Made by a program: the position numbers and the translations under genes
Assembly (NCBI RefSeq): GCF_004114425.1
Contig: NZ_RDQF01000013.1
Coordinates: 104,770 to 168,769 of the forward strand
Reading direction: 5' to 3'
Length of the DNA stretch: 64,000 nucleotides
Source: Bradyrhizobium vignae
GTDB lineage: Bacteria > Pseudomonadota > Alphaproteobacteria > Rhizobiales > Xanthobacteraceae
Shown here: positions 49,067 through 58,459 of the stretch, in pieces
How the letters are laid out: each line of letters starts with the position of its first letter
Numbering within the stretch: position 1 is the first letter of the stretch
The notes under the pieces: generated by a model
Seen by the model: only the letters and a program-made list of their open reading frames with translations
Told to the model about the DNA's origin: nothing
The model's database searches: none

Positions 49067-49474
49067 TCATGCTGTCGCGCTCATCCGCGCGAACAGCATT
49101 GCCGCGTCTGAGGGCCCTAGTCCAACAATGCCTACAAACCTTGACGGCGGCGTCGGGATCTCCCGATGAGTGGGTCTCCAAAGGTGAAGACAATATCGGC
49201 TGTTATTCACGTACTGAGATTGTGGCGGATGCAGTTGCATGACGCACTCCTCCTCATCCCAGAACAGGTCTTTGACAAAGCACATCTCTTCCCAGTTCGG
49301 ACAGCGTCGCGGCGTCGAGACGGCAACATGCTCCCAGCCGGGACGGACGAATCCACTTATCTTTAGTTCACACCCGCAAGGCCCCTGCACAAGGAATACG
49401 CCGCAAGGTCCCGATCCCGGAGCGGTACCGAATCGGCCGTGTTGCACGCGGCCGGCCTCCAGCTTCTCTATCAT
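49067..49474 (-). CDS. Phage-type hypothetical protein (DUF7694-like)
   Basis: The 135-residue protein has a central GWEHVAVSTPRRCPNWEEMC, FVKDLFWDEEECVMQLHPPQ, SQYVNNSRYCLHLWRPTH. I know this wording from small proteins of phages and prophages (DUF7694 or related). The start ATG 49474 overlaps the stop of the next upstream frame as ATGA. The role is unknown; it probably entered on mobile DNA. Confidence 0.65.
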   Translation of the reverse strand: MIEKLEAGRVQHGRFGTAPGSGPCGVFLVQGPCGCELKISGFVRPGWEHVAVSTPRRCPNWEEMCFVKDLFWDEEECVMQLHPPQSQYVNNSRYCLHLWRPTHREIPTPPSRFVGIVGLGPSDAAMLFARMSATA

Positions 49475-49629
49475 TTGCGCGCGCACGCCCGCTCCTTTGC
49501 CTCTCGGATGGCCTTGAGCTCGACGCGGACGACGTTGTCTCGCAACTCGTCAATCAGCTCGATCCTCGGCCCAGCGCTCCTAGACCACTCTTCAGTGCAC
49601 CATCTGAGAAAGCCGCAGATGTCCATCAT
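49471..49629 (-). CDS. Small protein translationally coupled to the DUF7694-like gene
   Basis: The 52-residue frame MMDICGFLRWCTEEWSRSAG ... IELIDELRDNVVRVELKAIR ends KERACARK with ATGA overlap into the next gene. The overlap and helical, charged composition support a real gene. A weak Shine-Dalgarno precedes the two ATG codons (49629, 49626). Probably part of a small phage-derived pair. Confidence 0.55.
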   Translation of the reverse strand: MMDICGFLRWCTEEWSRSAGPRIELIDELRDNVVRVELKAIREAKERACARK

Positions 49630-50677
49630 CACTCGTTCTCCTGTTATGCTCGTTTAACGCTTTCACTGCGGGCGACGAACGCTCTCAAGGGCCACTGATT
49701 GCTCGAGTATGAGCGGCAGCACGATGCGCGCGATGGCAACTCAGTCCGCCGATTGCACCTTCCCGTTCACAACGCAACTCTGTCCTCAAGCTTCTCTCAT
49801 GCGAAGCATCTTGCTCATCGATGCCAGCCAGTATTGGCCGCACATGGCCGAACAGAGCGCGCATCAGCAACAATAATGTCCGCCACCGCTCTCTCGCGCT
49901 TCATGCAAGCGTTAGCGCCCGTTCATGTTCGACGGCGACCTGCCTGAACAAGAGAACTTGGCGGCTCTTGGCCGCCACCCCCTCTTCAATGAATTGGTCC
50001 TAATCATGGCGCGCCCCTGTAGTTGCGCTCGACATCCACATTCGATGACCATTCGCAAAACCAGTGCTGGCATCAGTTGGTGCTTCGAGGCCGTATCAAT
50101 GCTCGCTAAGACTGTAGCATTTGACTATCCGCGTTTTCTCCTCGAGTCCGAATACTGCCAATGCGCCATCTATATGAACTCGGCTTGAATTGTACGAGGT
50201 AAAGTCGAACAGGCCTGTACCAGAGCCGCGAGCGCCTGACATGAACCGTTCTTGAGTTGAAAACATGCAGCGCATTGCCTGCCATATCGACGTCTCTCGT
50301 AAGCTAACGGTCAGAAACAATGATTAGTCGATCTCATTTAGTGCGACGGTCGTCCGCTCTCCCTGTTTCACTACGATGGAAGTCCTCACTCATTGTTTAC
50401 GGTATGGCGCTCGCGAACGCGCTCACGCGTTTGCTGCTAACGCGGGTGTCGTCTTTCAGACATGGACGTCGCGAACCCGACCTCGGGCAGCGGCTCTGTG
50501 TCGCCCACGCACGGCAGACGCGCCATTGCTTGCATCACAGCGGTCCCGATACTTCTCCGTCGTGGCATGTAGATTGCTGCGGTGTCGGAAAGCGGCCTTA
50601 AGTGTACCGACGATACACGAGCATCCCATCGGCCGGATGCTCGCTGCGCAACAGACAACGATTCTGATACTCTCCTT
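49630..50677. other. No gene recognised
   Basis: Many short frames on both strands; none with a family or a good start. This stretch looks like decayed coding sequence. Confidence 0.35.
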
Positions 50678-50926
50678 ATGAAAGAGGCCTGCGAACTTAT
50701 GAGTGGTACGAGGGATGCAAAGCCCGGTATTTTTCCGTGGACCAGCGCGACACTTGATGAAATGACGCATTGGCGCACACCAAAGCACAGAACGATCAAG
50801 CATTACGGCGGCGATTATCGCTCCGGGCGGGCGCAAACGAGGTGGAATCTTTGGCCGCTGGCCGCACTCCTTATAAATGCGCTGCTTTGGGCAGCTATCT
50901 ACTGGATCGTCGCAGCGTTCTTGTGA
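50678..50926 (+). CDS. Small hypothetical protein with a C-terminal membrane segment
   Basis: 82 residues from ATG 50678: MKEACELMSGTRDAKPGIFP, then a charged part WRTPKHRTIKHYGGDYRSGR, ending in one membrane segment WPLAALLINALLWAAIYWIV. A tail-anchored layout is plausible. The frame is open upstream too. I know no homologue; coding status rests on the well-formed membrane helix. Confidence 0.4.
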   Translation: MKEACELMSGTRDAKPGIFPWTSATLDEMTHWRTPKHRTIKHYGGDYRSGRAQTRWNLWPLAALLINALLWAAIYWIVAAFL

Positions 50927-51280
50927 AGCAATCTATCGGACGAAGCCCCCGGGGGCTTTCGGACGTCTCCCGCATGCCGCAGCCGCACCTTATGCGCAGA
51001 ATCGATCGGACGTGGCGAGCTCTTTCACAGACTCAGGTTCCAGCGAATACTTCGCGCGACTACCTGGAAATGCGCATCCACAGCGCAAAAGGAAAAATTG
51101 AGACGTGACGCAGATATCTCGGGTGTAGGCGAAACTGATTGCCATTGCAGCCGGGACGAAGTGCCAAACACTGACCTCTAACAGCTCAACAAGTCCCCGC
51201 GCGGACGTCATCCGCGATTCCGCGCTAAGCGCCATTGACCAGAACATATCTAGGGTTTCGCATTTCGAGATATGAGAACT
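50927..51280. other. Region behind the minus-strand tts-like box; no effector recognised
   Basis: An 85-codon minus-strand frame (50990-51247, MFWSMALSAESRMTSARGLV) begins about 35 bases after the tts-like box. It could be the head of a lost effector, but it has no known domain. Confidence 0.3.
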
Positions 51281-51299
51281 CGCTTTCGAGAAAGCTGAC
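51281..51299 (-). promoter_or_regulatory. tts-box-like element
   Basis: GTCAGCTTTCTCGAAAGCG on the minus strand. Both halves, GTCAGCTT and TCGAAAGC, are perfect, but the spacer is one base longer than the consensus I remember. No recognisable effector gene follows. Confidence 0.55.
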
Positions 51300-51490
51300 T
51301 GAATAGCTCGACCTGACGGGCGTTGAGCAGACCTGCTCCGCCTTTCCTTACGTATCGCGATCAGGAGCGCGGCACAGGACCGTCAGGGTGACCCGCAGTG
51401 CGGTACCCCTCAGCCGCTGACTTGCTTGCTAAGCGACATTGGGTCGCCATTGGTCGAGTAGCGATCAACAGGCCGGGGCGTCAGCGACGC

Positions 51491-51697
51491 TTACAGCTCT
51501 TCCTCAGGCCACGTATCGTCCTCGTTTTTGTGCATCTTCCACATCTGGGCACGCCGAGCTAGCTTATCGTATTCCTCGGCAATTTTAAGCAGCCTGTCTT
51601 TGGCTCTTCCGTCAGCGAGCGCTTCCGCCTTCTTTCGGGTTGCTTCCGCACGGCCTCGCCAGTGGTCGGGCTGGTAGAGTTTACTTTTCGGATTCAT
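51491..51697 (-). CDS. Small conserved hypothetical protein
   Basis: 68 residues from ATG 51697: MNPKSKLYQPDHWRGRAEAT, RKKAEALADGRAKDRLLKIA, EEYDKLARRAQMWKMHKNED, DTWPEEEL. It is a helical, highly charged protein of a type found in many Bradyrhizobium genomes. The upstream part of the frame is left out as not protein-like. Confidence 0.75.
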   Translation of the reverse strand: MNPKSKLYQPDHWRGRAEATRKKAEALADGRAKDRLLKIAEEYDKLARRAQMWKMHKNEDDTWPEEEL

Positions 51698-52738
51698 GCC
51701 GAGAGCATGCAATTCGCAGATCAAAGAAGTGCGACACCGTCGCTCCGTATAATCACGTAGCAGCGACGCCCGCGGCCTCGGTTTCCGAAGCAGACGTTCG
51801 CCGCGCACAGCCGCTATTCTCGAGGGCCACAGCGCGCGTTTGAGCCGAAGCTCGAACGAAGAATACACATCCCGACATCCTCAGACGATCGGACGCACGA
51901 AGGGACTTGAATCGCACGTAGCGTTAGATTGTACGATCCTGGACACGTCCGACAATCCAGACCGTCCCGAACACGTCATGAGTACTACGAATGCTTCAAA
52001 CATCGAGCCTCACCTGGCGCGCCTCACTCAGGACGATAAGATCCTACAGGTGCATCCTTGCCCGCGCTGCGTCGGAGCTATTCCTGTCGCGGCTGGACGA
52101 AGTCGCGCGTTTCGAGATCTGCACGGCAGGCGGTCCCCTGACCGTTACCTCACCGGAACGGACGCGAGACGGAGGCTCGATCCCAGATCGCCCACCGAAC
52201 GTCTTCACTTAACGCGGAACACCGGCGCAATTACACCAAGCATCGTCCTGGCGCGCGCCACCATGGTTCCCTCCAAACGACGAGTGCATCATCAACAGTC
52301 GCTTGAGTGCACCTGCGCTTCTGCCTGCTCTCTCCGTGCGATAGCTGGCGCAGGCCCTTCAACCCGGCGTCCCTGCTGCTACGGCGTCATTAGTTGGCTG
52401 GCGAGTAGGTTGCGCCAGAGCACCTAAGCACATGTCACGCTCAAGCAATGCCTCGCGCCATTAGGGCATGCACCGCATCAACGGAAGATCCAGGATGATC
52501 ACTTGCAGGACCAGCTCAGCCGCTAGTGCCTCCACTCTTAATGGTGCTCTGCCACTACGGCAGATATCGTTTCTGTCGTTCCGCACAAATGACCTGCACC
52601 GTACGGACCAGAAAGGCGGAAGAACGAGCTTGCCGGCATGTCCTTAAGCAGTTCCGGCCTGTTTCCCGATTGACAGGTCATGTTGCGCTTCGCGCAGGAA
52701 GAACAATAACGCAGCCACACGGGCCTTGAAGGTAAATC
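51698..52738. other. No gene recognised apart from MerR-type site 4
   Basis: A plus-strand frame from ATG 51978 (MSTTNASNIEPHLARLTQDD) begins about 40 bases after the promoter at 51907 but soon loses protein character. An alternative frame gives RFEICTAGGPLTVTS. A decayed gene is likely. Confidence 0.35.
51907..51937 (+). promoter_or_regulatory. MerR-type promoter, site 4
   Basis: TTGAAT, 19 bases, TACGAT. The dyad is the most symmetrical of the set: AATC-N2-ACG-N3-CGT-N2-GATT. Confidence 0.6.
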
Positions 52739-53035
52739 ATGACTCAAGATCAAACAACTCAGTTCACTTCGCGCCTCACACTCCACTGCGCCATTGCCCT
52801 TGTCGTGGCAATGACAGTGGCAATCCCAAAGCCAGTCAACGCGGGCGATCAAACACCGACCGCAGAAGAGAAAGAGGCTTGCATGGATGACGTGTTCCGC
52901 CTTTGTAGCAGCCACATACCAGATCGCTCCGCTATCACTGCCTGCCTGAGATCCAAGCAAGCGAGCCTCAGTCAGCAATGTCGCTACGTGATCTCCGCGC
53001 GAGACACTGGCCATAAAAGCAGCAACTCGAGGTGA
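52739..53035 (+). CDS. Small secreted Cys-rich protein
   Basis: 98 residues: after a charged head comes an export signal (TLHCAIALVVAMTVAIPKPV NA region), then a mature part PTAEEKEACMDDVFRLCSSH, IPDRSAITACLRSKQASLSQ, QCRYVI. The spacing of four Cys fits the short cysteine-rich repeat proteins common in Bradyrhizobium periplasms. ATG 52739 follows GAAGG. The function is unknown. Confidence 0.75.
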   Translation: MTQDQTTQFTSRLTLHCAIALVVAMTVAIPKPVNAGDQTPTAEEKEACMDDVFRLCSSHIPDRSAITACLRSKQASLSQQCRYVISARDTGHKSSNSR

Positions 53036-53061
53036 AGATGTGGCGGCCAGAAATGGAGAGC

Positions 53062-53092
53062 TTGACCCTCACGTAGCGTCAGGTTGTAGCCT
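53062..53092 (+). promoter_or_regulatory. MerR-type promoter, site 5 (trpD-like gene)
   Basis: TTGACC, 19 bases, TAGCCT, with the dyad ACCCTCACG-TAG-CGTCAGGTT. The trpD-like gene starts about 165 bases downstream with no other gene in between. Confidence 0.65.
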
Positions 53093-53257
53093 CGCCAAGC
53101 TGTGCCCACACTCAACCGACTGCCGCCTCAAGCGTCGATTGGGCCGTGCCGCGTGGGGCAGGCGACTGCATCAAGGCAATCGGTGCCTGGGTCTCTTGAA
53201 CAATGTCTCGCTGTACGGAAGAGCTCGAGGTTTGGACAAGGAAGCGTGTAAAGTTCG

Positions 53258-54271
53258 ATGGAAGTGCTTAGATCGATCATCGGCAAAGTTGCCACGGGCG
53301 CCACTCTGACGCGTGAGGAAAGCGCGTCAGCCTTGGACAGCATAATGTCGGGTGACGCAACTCCCTCGCAAATCGGTGCTCTGTTGATGGGGATGCGCGT
53401 CCGGGGCGAGACGGTCGAAGAAGTCACCGGCGCCGCCTGGGCGATGCGGAATAGAGTGCCGCGGGTCGAGGCGGCATGCGACCCCGTCGGTCTGGCTGGC
53501 ACGAGCGAGACCCTTATGTATTCGGCCAACGTGTCGACATGTGCTTCCTTCATCGTCGCCGGGGCCGGCATTCCTGTGACCAAGCATGCCAACCGCGCTG
53601 CGTTTTCGGGTTCAAGCGCCGCAGACCTGCTGGCGCGCCTCGGTGTGAAGGTCGATCTCAAGCCTCAGGCCATCGCACGTTGCTTGAAGGAAGCCGGCAT
53701 CGGCTTCATCTTTGCCTCCGTGCATTATCCGGCGATGCAGCGCATCGGGCAGATCCGGAGCGCGGTTGGAACCCATACGATCTTTAATCTGGCCGAGGCT
53801 CTGTGCAACCCGGCGGGGCTCAAGCGGCAGATCGTTGGGGTATTCTCTCCTGAATGGGTGCAGCCTCTGGCGTACGTCTTGAAGAACCTTGGTGCCGAGT
53901 CGGTATGGGTTGTTCATGGCTCGGACGGGCTCGAGGAAATAACCCTCACCGGCCCAACGTCTGTAGCTGCGCTCGAGGCGGGTATAGTCCGCACCTTCGA
54001 AGTGACGCCCGAAGAAGCCGGGCTCGCCCGCTGCCGCAACGACGCGCTGGAGAGCAGGGATGCGGAGGCTAGTGCCGTCGCGCTGCAAAATGTGCTTGAT
54101 GGCATACCAGGTCGATTTCGCGACGCCGCTCTTTTGAACGCTGCGGCGGCGTTGGTCGTGGCCGGGCGGGCCTCGACACTGCAGGAAGGCGTAGCACTTG
54201 GGCAAGAATCACTTGATCGCGGCGCCGCAGCCAGTCGACTGAAGCGCCTGATCGCGGTTTCGAACGCCTGA
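53258..54271 (+). CDS. trpD: Divergent anthranilate phosphoribosyltransferase-like protein
   Basis: The 337-residue protein follows TrpD along its length: N-terminal helices [20 protein letters not shown], then [60 protein letters not shown] and [14 protein letters not shown]. Three key places differ. The PRPP loop GTGGDG is replaced ([10 protein letters not shown]), KHGNR is KHANR, and the metal-binding DE of DGLDE is EE. It may bind another substrate or be a non-catalytic relative (as TrpD2/YbiB). It is preceded by MerR-type site 5 and has no other trp genes around. The symbol denotes family only. Confidence 0.8.
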   Translation: MEVLRSIIGKVATGATLTREESASALDSIMSGDATPSQIGALLMGMRVRGETVEEVTGAAWAMRNRVPRVEAACDPVGLAGTSETLMYSANVSTCASFIVAGAGIPVTKHANRAAFSGSSAADLLARLGVKVDLKPQAIARCLKEAGIGFIFASVHYPAMQRIGQIRSAVGTHTIFNLAEALCNPAGLKRQIVGVFSPEWVQPLAYVLKNLGAESVWVVHGSDGLEEITLTGPTSVAALEAGIVRTFEVTPEEAGLARCRNDALESRDAEASAVALQNVLDGIPGRFRDAALLNAAAALVVAGRASTLQEGVALGQESLDRGAAASRLKRLIAVSNA

Positions 54272-54523
54272 CAGCCGAGCGGGCCGATGTTCCATTGCGA
54301 TCAAGTCTGCGGATCACGAGTGCGAAAATATTGCGGCCTCGAATGCGCGTCACCTCTGCGGATTTCAAGGAGCGTGCGCCGCCTATGCTCGCCCGCACGA
54401 AAGCAATTTGCGCTGAGCACGCGGCCCGAGAGCCCACTTTTTTGTCGACGAAATCCTGTTCACCCCGGGCCGCCGAGGTGAGGACCCGCCATCAAGCGCG
54501 CCGCGCGCCAAAGGAGAGAATCG
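54272..54523. other. Intergenic
   Basis: No gene recognised between the trpD-like gene and the next small gene. Confidence 0.3.
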
Positions 54524-54709
54524 ATGATGTCCTCGCAGAGGATTGAAACACTCGGGTCTATCGCAGTGATGGAACACATCATTCGGAAGTTTCGGGAGTT
54601 GATCGACACAGATAGCTCGATCCCGCCGGAGCTGCGCGGTGCGCTGCACGCCACACTCGATGAGCATCTTCTCGATGCAAAAAGACGTATTCTCCTAAAA
54701 GTGCATTAG
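54524..54709 (+). CDS. Small conserved hypothetical protein
   Basis: 61 residues: MMSSQRIETLGSIAVMEHII, RKFRELIDTDSSIPPELRGA, LHATLDEHLLDAKRRILLKV. A strong ribosome site (AAAGGAGA) precedes ATG 54524. The protein is entirely helical in look. Short, helical proteins like this are frequent in Bradyrhizobium. The function is unknown. Confidence 0.65.
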   Translation: MMSSQRIETLGSIAVMEHIIRKFRELIDTDSSIPPELRGALHATLDEHLLDAKRRILLKVH

Positions 54710-55272
54710 GTGCACCGATGCCGTCTACATCCCGAGACAATCTGGCAGGCGCGCGCCGTACCGCGATCGGCATCATCCCATCCGCACGGGTCCAGCGAGA
54801 CTCCAGCCTCGGCTAGTCGGATCGCGACCGCGGCTGCATGTGCACTGGCGCGTCGCCGGGTTGCTCAGGGCGCTTCCTGTTTGATGGGAGCCCCGTGAAA
54901 ACAGTGGCGGCGGCAGTTCTCAGTTCTACCGCCGCGATTGCCGATCCGACTCGAACAATTGCCTGGGCTGCGACTGGTTTCAAGGATTAGAGCTCGTATT
55001 GAACGGGCTCATGAGCTCCAGCGATTTCGGCGCTTTGTTTGTCTATGCTAGCGCCGATGTGCGGCCTGTCGAAAACTACCAGCTTTGGTAGATCACCTGT
55101 GATCGACAGGCGAGTAGCATCGTTCCGGCAGCAGGACGGAATCAACGGCACGCCTTGAGTCACAACCGTTAGCGCCTCTCTAGACCTTCTGGCTCGATTC
55201 TGATGTGAGTAAATGGTCATGTCATGATCTTGCGGAAGCGATGACAATCGAATGCCAAGGCGTCAGACAGCT
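54710..55272. other. No gene recognised
   Basis: Short frames only. Confidence 0.35.
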
Positions 55273-55600
55273 ATGTTCAGCAACGCGTTCGAGATCGCCC
55301 CGATCCTTGAGAGCATTCGCACCTGGGTCGTGATCGAATCTCCGACGGAGCGGCCAGATCAGATCAACAAATTGGCCAGGGTCGTCGCAGCAGGGTATCG
55401 CGACCTACCGGCCAACGTCGAGCGCGTTGCGGGGCGTGACGGCTGCGGCAATCATTTGATCACCCGCTCCTCTTGGGGGCAGGCCCGTCCCGGGCATTTT
55501 GGTGTTGAGCCATCTCGACACGGTTCATCCGATGCGATCCATCGAACGGCTGCCATCAGCGACCCTGATCTCAAAAGCAGACGAACTTTCTTGACGCAAA
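55273..55600 (+). pseudogene. M20-family peptidase (carboxypeptidase G2-like) N-terminal fragment
   Basis: MFSNAFEIAPILESIRTWVV then IESPTERPDQINKLARVVAA, GYRDLPANVERVAGRDGCGN and HLITRSSWGQ match the start of M20 glutamate carboxypeptidase-like enzymes. Then a frame change occurs: the expected RPGILVLSHLDTVHPM, with the first zinc His and Asp, is found in another frame. The rest of the enzyme is absent. It is a truncated remnant. Confidence 0.7.
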
Positions 55601-55686
55601 TCGCAGCGCTGAATGCGTGGGACACCAGACCGGTCGGCGCCCCGGTTTGGAGCCCCAGTCCCGTTCATGACGTTGCATAAAAGGGC

Positions 55687-55717
55687 TTGAATCGGACGTA
55701 ACGTTAAGTTGTACGTT
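55687..55717 (+). promoter_or_regulatory. MerR-type promoter, site 6 (GcrA-like gene)
   Basis: TTGAAT, 19 bases, TACGTT; spacer AATCGGACG-TAA-CGTTAAGTT. Transcription would begin near 55724, 35 bases before the GcrA-like frame. Confidence 0.6.
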
Positions 55718-55758
55718 CTTGAGGAGGGCACCTATCTCGGTTCATCGGAAGATATCGC

Positions 55759-56043
55759 TTGGGATTATGGAGCAGCAAGTTGAAAGAGCCCGACGGGGCC
55801 AAGAAGGTCCTGTTAATCGATCATATTGAAGGCCAATGCCGTTGCATCATCGGCTTCAAAGATGGAGACGCCAGAGAGGCCTATATGTGCGGCGAGCCTG
55901 TATATCAAAGACGCGGCAAGAAACTCTCTTCATGGTGTGCGTACCACTACGGACAGATGCACACGGCCGCCGCCCAGCAGAACAGAGAGAGTGATCAATC
56001 GGCCGCGAGCCCTCAAGCAGTATCCATTGTTCGCAACCCATGA
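55759..56043 (+). CDS. Small GcrA-like zinc-ribbon protein
   Basis: The 94-residue frame (TTG 55759) contains IEGQCRCIIGFKDGDAREAY, MCGEPVYQRRGKKLSSWCAY and HYGQMHTAA. The C-x-C...C...C-x2-H layout resembles the C-terminal cell-cycle regulator GcrA zinc-binding end (…FCGAP…YCxxH). The N-terminal helix-turn-helix of true GcrA is missing. No good ATG exists in this frame, so the start is uncertain. The promoter site 6 immediately upstream supports expression. Confidence 0.5.
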   Translation: MGLWSSKLKEPDGAKKVLLIDHIEGQCRCIIGFKDGDAREAYMCGEPVYQRRGKKLSSWCAYHYGQMHTAAAQQNRESDQSAASPQAVSIVRNP

Positions 56044-56066
56044 GAACCATCAAATGCCGCGTCATC

Positions 56067-56116
56067 CTAAGGCACAAGGGCAAAGCATGTGCTAAGGCAC
56101 AAGGGCAAAGCATGTG
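56067..56116. repeat. 25-bp perfect tandem duplication
   Basis: A unit of 25 bp beginning CTAAGGCACAAGGGCAAAGC occurs twice in a row (56067-56091 and 56092-56116) without a mismatch. It follows the GcrA-like gene and is probably a recent slippage product. Confidence 0.9.
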
Positions 56117-56229
56117 ATCGGGGCCTCGCCAAGCAATTCTGGGCTGAGGCGAAAGCAACTCGCGGCAAGGATACTATGCGGGCCTGAGTCGCATGCATAA
56201 CGAGCTTGATCTCTGCCGATCAACCGAAC

Positions 56230-56470
56230 CGGTGTGCATGCTCCGACAAACCTGCGATCCATTTCGAAGGGCAGTCTCAGCTTCGTCAGCCTCAACGGAA
56301 AGACTGAGCGGATCGCTCGCTCCTTCAATCAGCTCGGCGTTCAGAAGGGAGACCGGATCGCGATCCTCAGCATCAGCAGGCGGAATTATCCAGAGCTGCA
56401 ATGGTCGATGAGAAAGCATCGACCTATCCTCTCTCGGAGCGGGACGGCGCCAAATCAAACTTCGCTTAGT
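56230..56470 (+). pseudogene. Adenylate-forming (acyl-CoA) ligase fragment
   Basis: One frame reads KGSLSFVSLNGKTERIARSF then NQLGVQKGDRIAILSISRRN YPELQW, the N-terminal signature of AMP-binding acyl-CoA ligases (usually ...ARxLxxLGVxKGDRVAIL). After this, the homology ends. It lies about 80 bp upstream of the ATP-grasp gene on the same strand, so the two once may have formed a biosynthetic unit. Confidence 0.7.
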
Positions 56471-56550
56471 GCTCACCAAAACGTACCAAGTTCACCATTA
56501 TTGGCATCACGATCCCTGTCTGATCGCGCCAAAATGCCCGGAGGTCGCGC

Positions 56551-57867
56551 ATGCCGCGGATCCTGATCATGAATGCCGGTACAGCTCAAATGTCCGGCGT
56601 CGATCTGACGCGAGCTCAACTCTCGCTCGCCGCCAATTCGGCATACCGTTCGGCGTGGTTTGCTCATCAAGGTGACCTGATAGTGTCCCCGGTAGACATC
56701 CCGGCGGATCTGCTCTCCTTCATTGGCGCGACGCTCGATTTCGACGCATCGAGTCTCTGTCTCCTTGTACCTGACGGTGGCCGCCAATCACCGGTCCTTG
56801 ATGATGGCACACTTCTGTCTAAGACTGTTGTTGAGCGCATCAACAGACATATTCGTCAGAAATCAACCTGGCGATTATATCCCTGTTACTCTACCGAAGG
56901 TGTCGCACGCCTGGCGGCCATGTTGGGCATACCGCAGACCGGCGGCGACTTCGCTCTGCAGCGAGGGCCTGATCTGTTGAACCGCAAGAGCCACTTCCGT
57001 CAATTAGCGACAAGCGTCGCACTTCCGCTGCCCAATGGTTCCGTCACGGCAGACCCAAACGAACTATCCAGAGCTGTTACTTCCCTCAGAGCCGAGACTG
57101 GCAGCGTCATTGTAAAGCTGGACAATGGAGCCGGTGGAGTCGGAAACGTCATCCTGACCGGCAACGAAAGCGATCCACTACCAGGGGCAAGAGATACCCG
57201 GCGAATTCCGTGGCCCTCGTTTGATCCTGACGCGCTTTGGTCTGAGATGACAAACGCATCTTGTAAGACGCTGGTCGTGGAGTCGTACCACTTGGCCAAG
57301 TCATTGTTCTATCTCGAGTATGAAATTGAGAATGATGGTTCAATCGTCTTCACGAACAGTGGAAACATACGTCTGCGTAAAAGCGCCGATCGGTCCGAAA
57401 GAGCTCTGATCTGGACAGGACTCGAGATTCCAAGCGACCTGGGGAACGAGCAATGGTTGATTGCACAGGCGCATGCCTACCGATTCGTGGCGCTTGCGCG
57501 AAACCTGGGATATCGCGGAATGATCAACATTGACGCCATTTTCGCGGATGACGGACGGCTGCTGTTTAACGAAGCGAACGGCCGCTGGGGTGGCGGCTCG
57601 GTGTTACACAGCATTGCGGTCCGGCTGCTGGGCTTCGACTATTCCGGTCGCAACGTTATTTTATCCGTAAGAAATGTTCGATCACGATCCCTCCAAACAG
57701 CGTGTGAGCGTTTCAGCCAGGACGGATTTCTGTTCGACCCCACACGCAAGGAGGGCGTGATCCCGCTTGCCTCCGACGCAGAGGTTGGCACGGTGGAGTG
57801 CCTTGTGATTGCGCGCGATAGGCCGGCGGCCCGCGACCTGGAGCAGCGGCTACTGCGAATGGTTTGA
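56551..57867 (+). CDS. PGM1-type ATP-grasp ligase
   Basis: The 438-residue protein starts MPRILIMNAGTAQMSGVDLT. It has a middle ATP-grasp part (LNRKSHFRQLATSVALPLPN, GSVIVKLDNGAGGVGNVILT as P-loop-like segment) and the metal-binding end GMINIDAIFADDGRLLFNEA NGRWGGGSVLH. I place it near the PGM1 peptide ligases (pheganomycin type), which join a nonstandard amino acid to a peptide, because of the LDNGAGGxGN and the NEANGRWGG wording. Substrates are unknown. The remnant of an acyl ligase lies upstream; the oxygenase genes lie across the IS256 element. Confidence 0.75.
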   Translation: MPRILIMNAGTAQMSGVDLTRAQLSLAANSAYRSAWFAHQGDLIVSPVDIPADLLSFIGATLDFDASSLCLLVPDGGRQSPVLDDGTLLSKTVVERINRHIRQKSTWRLYPCYSTEGVARLAAMLGIPQTGGDFALQRGPDLLNRKSHFRQLATSVALPLPNGSVTADPNELSRAVTSLRAETGSVIVKLDNGAGGVGNVILTGNESDPLPGARDTRRIPWPSFDPDALWSEMTNASCKTLVVESYHLAKSLFYLEYEIENDGSIVFTNSGNIRLRKSADRSERALIWTGLEIPSDLGNEQWLIAQAHAYRFVALARNLGYRGMINIDAIFADDGRLLFNEANGRWGGGSVLHSIAVRLLGFDYSGRNVILSVRNVRSRSLQTACERFSQDGFLFDPTRKEGVIPLASDAEVGTVECLVIARDRPAARDLEQRLLRMV

Positions 57868-58459
57868 TTGAGATCCCAGCGAATATATCTTCAACCGCTC
57901 AATTAATCCGAACTTGTCCCTGCTCTCGACCGCGTGGCAAGGATGCGCCGACTTGATGAATAGAGACTTGCATCGGCACGCCGCCACCTGCATTGGCGAT
58001 CTCCCGCAACTGCTGTTCGAAAGCCGCGGCATCTGCCGACGAGGAAACCGACAAGTTTTCTTGCGGGCTCCCGCTGCCCGACTGCTGGAGCCCCCCTAGT
58101 TGAGGTAAAGTCCATCCATTCTCTCTGTCGAAATAAATACTTAGGACTCGGCTGACGCAGGACGGTCGAGCAAAAGGCCGAGCGGGATCAAGGAGCTTCA
58201 GAAGAGTCTTCTCTTCTGATGGCCGTTCCAAAGACCCAGTGCGCGCAGGTGCCGTCCCAACCGGGCCGAGCATTCGGCTGTTTGCTAGGTCTGATAGCTG
58301 TGGAGACCCTTACGACAATACAGGGCTTCCTACGCGAAGCGCGAGTACACGTCGCGCCGACACACCTCCCGGTTTGACGCAGCGACGATGGCTTGCCGCA
58401 GTTACTCTGAGCAACCTCGGCTAGGATTACGCGTGGTGGCCTTTACAGGCATCAAGGAT
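57868..58459. other. Intergenic with a doubtful minus-strand frame
   Basis: A minus-strand frame (57899-58273) ends with a protein-like part: SGSPQENLSVSSSADAAAFE then QQLREIANAGGGVPMQVSIH. It recalls the short Ala/Ser-rich inner-rod or NolB-type proteins of type III systems, but the match is too weak to name. Confidence 0.35.

Noticed and set aside
51103..51140. Seventh MerR-type site (TTGAGA region)
   Set aside because: No TAnnnT at 19 bp and no ACG-N3-CGT dyad.
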